Source of the DNA: Diphasiastrum complanatum
Taxonomy: Eukaryota > Streptophyta > Lycopodiopsida > Lycopodiales > Lycopodiaceae
Direction: 5' to 3'
DNA: 64,000 nucleotides
Assembly: GCA_029204225.1 (NCBI GenBank)
Contig: CM055111.1
Coordinates: 16,353,019 to 16,417,018 of the forward strand
Shown here: piece by piece, positions 60,081 to 64,000 of the stretch
Layout of the letters: the number at the start of each line of letters is the position of its first letter
How positions within the stretch are numbered: the stretch's first letter is position 1
Program-made: the position numbers and the translations under genes
The notes under the pieces: generated by a model
Seen by the model: only the letters and a program-made list of their open reading frames with translations
Databases searched by the model: none
Told to the model about the DNA's origin: nothing

Positions 60081-61390
60081 CAAACATACTCCAATCGATA
60101 GGAAGTGCATATGAAAAATAACTGATTATGGAAAATGACATAGATGAAATGAACTAAAAATAGACAAAGTCATACCTATTTTGAGTGCATATGCATGTAG
60201 TGGGAAAGTGAAGAAGTGCTAGTCATGAATGCTTCACTGGATTCTACTATGTTTGTCACTTTGCTTCTGTCCTTTGCTAGGACAGAACTGCTCTCAACTA
60301 GAATAGCCATGAGGGCTCCCATTGACAATAAATTAGTGAGTTCTCGATGGTTGGTGATAGATCAGCTTTAGACAACAGCTGCAAGCTCCTTTTTCATGGT
60401 GGTGAAGGCTCAGTTAGCTGAGTCTCTGATTTGACAAGTAGCTTAGTGATGGCTTTCCTTCATATCTAATACTCATAGGCATAGTGAAGGCTTGCAAAGT
60501 AGTAGTAGCGATGGTAAGATGTATTCTAGAGGTAGCGATGTTAATAATCACATCTCTCAACTCTCTTTTGGAAATCAACAATAATCCTTCAGTACTTTGG
60601 AAGTCAACGTTCAATTCCTCAACGGCTATAATGTGATTGAATGGTTAGATGGCTCACTCATCTGGCAGCGAGGCTAGGCCAACTCTCCAAATCTTGCAAA
60701 GAAAACTGGGTTCTAACTCATAGAACAGAGATAATTAAGCACTCCATAGCCAAAATATCTCAAGCTTCCAACGGAGATAGTGAGTCAATGGCACTCTTCA
60801 AAGTTCATTTTGAGTTTTGATTTTCAACAAAAATACCATCATACTGAATATGCTTAGATGTATAAGGCAACGATGGATTACCCTTTATGGCTCGATAAGG
60901 AGTAGCAACAAGATAGCCATACTGGATCAATCAGCTCTACATCTTTGATGGTGGAGTTGGTTAAGATCTTCATTCAAACCTCAAGAGCTCTTGGTCTCAC
61001 ACTATTTCACAAAGAACATAACATTAAATCTAAACCCAATAATATACAAAGAGCATAACATTAAATCAAACTCTTCTATCTATATTTTTCTTGTTCTTCT
61101 GTCTCCCACACACATCCTTCTCTTCCTCTCTCATTCACTCACGATCATAAATCACTAAGACACAGATTTGTGTTTAACTACACAAAATATACAATACAAG
61201 GAAGATAGTGTACAAGAAAAGGTCACAAAGAAACAAATCTTAGTTGCACACAACAAAACAAAAGAATAATACGTGGAATGAGACAAATGAAATTGATAGA
61301 ATTGAGAAGAAGCGCCAAAAGCCGATCTCCAACAATCTCCTTCAAGAATAAAAAATAAGGAAACCCTAGAAAAATGATGTTGCTTTGAGA
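60081..61390. other. unassigned sequence upstream of the G module
   Basis: No gag or pol motif is recognised in either strand. A tRNA-like box arrangement near 60640-60720 was considered and rejected. T/C-rich runs occur near 61080-61140. This may be G interior of unknown content or unrelated DNA. Confidence 0.4.
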
Positions 61391-61404
61391 ATTCAGTCAT
61401 GGAC

Positions 61405-61660
61405 GTTGGATTCCGACATTTGTATTATCCGTCGGAATCCGACGTCCGCTTTATGCTTGTTTTTTTATGCACGGACAGGTGATGTCATCCATTTAAAAAG
61501 TTGCAGTCTCCGAAATGGGATGTCGGATTTCGACATTTTTATTGTGTGTCAGAGTCCGACGTCTGCAAAAAAAAATTCTAGCAAAACTTTTTATTCAGGC
61601 AATTTTTTTTTTTTTGTGTCGGATTCCGACGGATTATGAATTTTTTTTTAATCTGTCGGA
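61405..61660. repeat. cluster of GTCGGAWTCCGAC palindromes
   Basis: Six full or partial copies lie in about 260 bp: near 61409, 61431, 61522, 61548, 61615 and 61652. The best is GTCGGAATCCGAC at about 61431, a 13-bp palindrome; others differ by one to three bases. Spacers are T-rich. No coding signal. Confidence 0.7.
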
Positions 61661-61694
61661 ACCTTGTGTCAAAAATCATACATCTTGTTGTTGT

Positions 61695-62935
61695 GTAGTT
61701 GCTCAAATAAGAACTGCACTTTTTTGATTTTACAAATTTGTTTGTTGTTTCTCTGGTCGATCACCATGAAGCATTTCCAGTTCTTGTCATGTTGGTTTTG
61801 TTATCAGAATATTGATGTTATAACTAGAGCAATACTTGGTAACAAGGTAGATATATTTGTGAGTGAAGATAGAGGGCAGAAATGTAACAAGAACGATGTG
61901 GTATTGTACCAAAAAGGCCTTGCCATGTCATCATAGCATGAATCCTAAAATTTTAGGATTTGAAAAAGGCATTTTAGATATTGGTGTAAGAAATAATTTT
62001 GTACTTCCAAAATTTGGATATTAGTTTGTTGTAAGTTTGTAATAGACATTTTAATGTTAAAAAAAATTGATAAGATTTGTAATTTTTAGTTTATGAAATT
62101 TTAGCACAAGTAACCAAGATTAGCAAGCACATTCTTAATTTGTTTTTAAAAATGTCCATAATGATCACATTATGTTGTAATGTATTTTTTATTTAAGAAT
62201 ATTGAAGATCAGTATTTAAAATCACTATTCACAGTTTTCTCATTATTCATGATTAGTATCTCATAATATTCATTTCTCAATATTCACAATTTCACATCAG
62301 TATTCACAATGTTCACAATATCCATGATCAATATTCACAGCATTCACGATCCAAATCTCACTATCTCTATTTCTCAGTATTCGCAATTTCAAAGCATCAC
62401 AAATCACCAATAAAGTAGTCTTCAGGATGCATATTTGAAAATTCGACCATTTCTTCATCAAATATGGAACACATTTTCATGTCTTGCAAAAGAAAACACA
62501 ATCACAAAATTATATTTGGATAAAGATTAGGTGTTATTGATGAAAACTTATTCATGAATTATACTTCTCACAAAAACCATAATAACTAGAATTGCCTAGC
62601 TCAAGTAAAAACCAAACAAAACAAAATGCAATATATGAGCTTTGATCATATTTGATACTACTTGCTAATGAGACAATGAAGCTGCAAAGAGATGGATGAA
62701 ACATAAAGTTCAACTTGCTGAGAATTTTCAATTTTTTGAATCACAAAATTGGCCTTTCTGTTATTCAATCGTTTTGCCTATCTATGATGCAAAATCTGCA
62801 TACAAACGATTTTTTAAATCAAAGGTCCTTCTAGGTTTCTCACTCTGAGACTTTACCTTATACCAAAGCTTAATACAAGAAATAAACTCTCTTACGTATA
62901 AATATTCAATAGATTTCATAACGTGCAAAATTTAT
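61695..62935 (-). repeat. 1.24-kb dispersed repeat, inverted copy of 39765-40938
   Basis: Reverse-complementary to the left copy across its full length. It carries the better version of the possible terminal exon (about 62400-62485, minus strand) and the ATATTCACAATGTTCACAAT-type word cluster at 62220-62390. Its right end joins a copia RT scrap at about 62935. Confidence 0.88.
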
Positions 62936-63105
62936 CAAGAGATGATAGACATGATCAAGAAAGACCTCATGGAACAATTCGAGATGACAAATCTCAACCT
63001 AATGCATCAAAGCGTTGCTGTACAGGTTCTGGTTTCAAGACTGCAAACCAGTGAACACTCCTATTGGACCAGATAAAAAGCTTTCTAAGCTACGACACCT
63101 AAACT
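62936..63105 (+). pseudogene. copia RT scrap
   Basis: Plus strand DMIDMIKKDLMEQFEMTNLN followed, after an internal deletion, by CKPVNTPIGPDKKLSKL. These are two neighbouring blocks near the end of copia RT (after YVDD, and before the GSL-YLT block). It has no attached elements. Confidence 0.7.
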
Positions 63106-63109
63106 GATA

Positions 63110-64000
63110 CTTTTAATTTTCATCATTTTTTGTCTCAGTTGGTCTATCTCAGTGGGCTTGCACTTAGATGAGCCAACAGAGTAGTTGCTCCATCAGTGGT
63201 ATCAAAGACACACATTTCCAACAGACTGATATCAGAGTAGGTTTTGGATTTACTAGAGTCTAGAGCACGATGACATTTGTTTTGGGACTTTGACCTAAAG
63301 AAGATTAACATTTCTTGGTATTTTTTAGATTACCTATTTCTAGGCCAAAATCATGATTTTTTTTGAGTTATACCTAATTAAAAAAAAAAACATATTTTTA
63401 GTAGAATATTACAAGTTTTTTATAGTCATTGTAAGTTTTTCAAATTTTTTTTATAAAAGCATCATAATAAAAAATAAACAACATTTCAAGACAACACTTG
63501 ATTTTTGAGAATCTAAATCTCATAAAAATACGAAAAGGCTCAAATTATGTTTACATATTATTTTTTCAAAGTACATTTTGAAAGAAATTTTCATTCATGT
63601 CTCTCACTTCAGAACTTGACATATTCTGAACACTCTAATTTTGAACTGATGAAGTAGAGGACCCGTCTTCTTATTAGAGCCGGTTGATATATCTTCTTCG
63701 AAATCAGCAAGCAATATTGACAACAAACCTTGTAAGTCAACTTTCAAGTACTTTCTCTTGCTATGTTGAACATAGCAACAGAAACTTGGCTATGCTGAGC
63801 ATAGCAAGAGAAACTTTGGTTATACTGAGCATAGCAACAAAAACTTTGGCTATGCTGAGCTTAGCAAGAGAAACTTTAGCTATCTTGAGCATAGCAAAAT
63901 AACGGACATTGAAGTTTGATTTCGCTATGCTCAGCACAAGAATGATCGTGGGCCTTCATTGCTTTTGGCAGCAACTTTGTCAACAAAGCGTAGCTATGTT
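63110..64000 (+). other. second copy of the element K LTR end and leader
   Basis: Inverted copy of 26820-27860. It starts in LTR-end sequence (GTGGGCTTGCACTTAGATGA, CCAACAGAG), lacks the first PBS, keeps TGGTATCAAAGAC at 63197, and runs through the same AT-rich leader to the palindrome array. It continues past the window edge. Confidence 0.8.
63750..63950. repeat. second array of 17-bp palindromes
   Basis: Five or six copies of GCTATGCTGAGCATAGC or close variants with spacers such as AAGAGAAACTTTG, period about 31-32 bp, in the K leader copy. Unit order and variants (for example the TTATACTGAGCATAGC form) correspond to those at 27070-27215 on the other strand. Confidence 0.85.

Noticed and set aside
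60637-60720. Possible tRNA-like promoter boxes (TGGTTAGATGG and GGTTCTAAC)
   Set aside because: Spacing and stem pairing are poor, and no target duplication or family copy is visible.

Overview
This is nuclear DNA from a plant, most likely a seed plant with a large, repeat-rich genome. The evidence is wall-to-wall Ty1/copia LTR retrotransposons whose primer-binding sites read TGGTATCAGAGC, the initiator-Met tRNA type usual in plants. There are also Ty3-like relics, AT-rich spacers, and one decayed intron-containing host gene that resembles the plant CAF-1 subunit FAS2. I see no rRNA or tRNA gene and no intact host gene. The exact lineage cannot be fixed from the sequence; a gymnosperm-like genome is a guess.

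Layout. 1-1792: AT-rich spacer with short tandem repeats and a possible terminal exon. 1793-9357 (-): copia family A, two partial units sharing one LTR (5646-6370). 9837-11366 (+): FAS2-like pseudogene. 11.6-13.4 kb: tandem repeats and a dispersed repeat. 13.4-19.3 kb (+): copia C, carrying a gag-only Ty3-like element T on the opposite strand (14476-18209). 19.3-24.2 kb: mosaic of copia D, D' and E with an inversion. 24.4-25.3 kb: a long hairpin, then copia gag I. 26.8-28.2 kb (-): LTR and leader of element K, containing arrays of a 17-bp palindrome. 28226-37521: element F2 (-) bounded by the duplication ATAAG, with F1 (+) nested inside. 37.5-41.4 kb: spacer, microsatellite, repeat copies. 41415-48742 (+): copia H, a three-LTR tandem array bounded by a single TACAT duplication. 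49.5-51.2 kb (-): decayed copia B. 51.2-57.4 kb (-): Ty3-like relic L split by copia element M (51498-56593). 59.0-60.1 kb (-): element G. 61.4-64 kb: palindromic motif cluster, then inverted copies of the 39.8-40.9 kb and 26.8-27.9 kb segments.

The nesting gives a relative order: F1 is younger than F2, which is younger than K; H is younger than the element whose PBS is at 41216; M is younger than L; T sits inside C. Nearly every pol gene is broken by frameshift, stop, deletion or loss of a catalytic residue.

The most interesting signal is a non-RT sequence module that occupies the place of reverse transcriptase in family F. Related sequence occurs in G and, by a shorter match, in M. F1 and F2 are separate insertions with the same overall structure, so the RT-less form was itself mobilised, presumably by enzymes supplied in trans. 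The F copies also share an in-frame UGA just before the protease motif.
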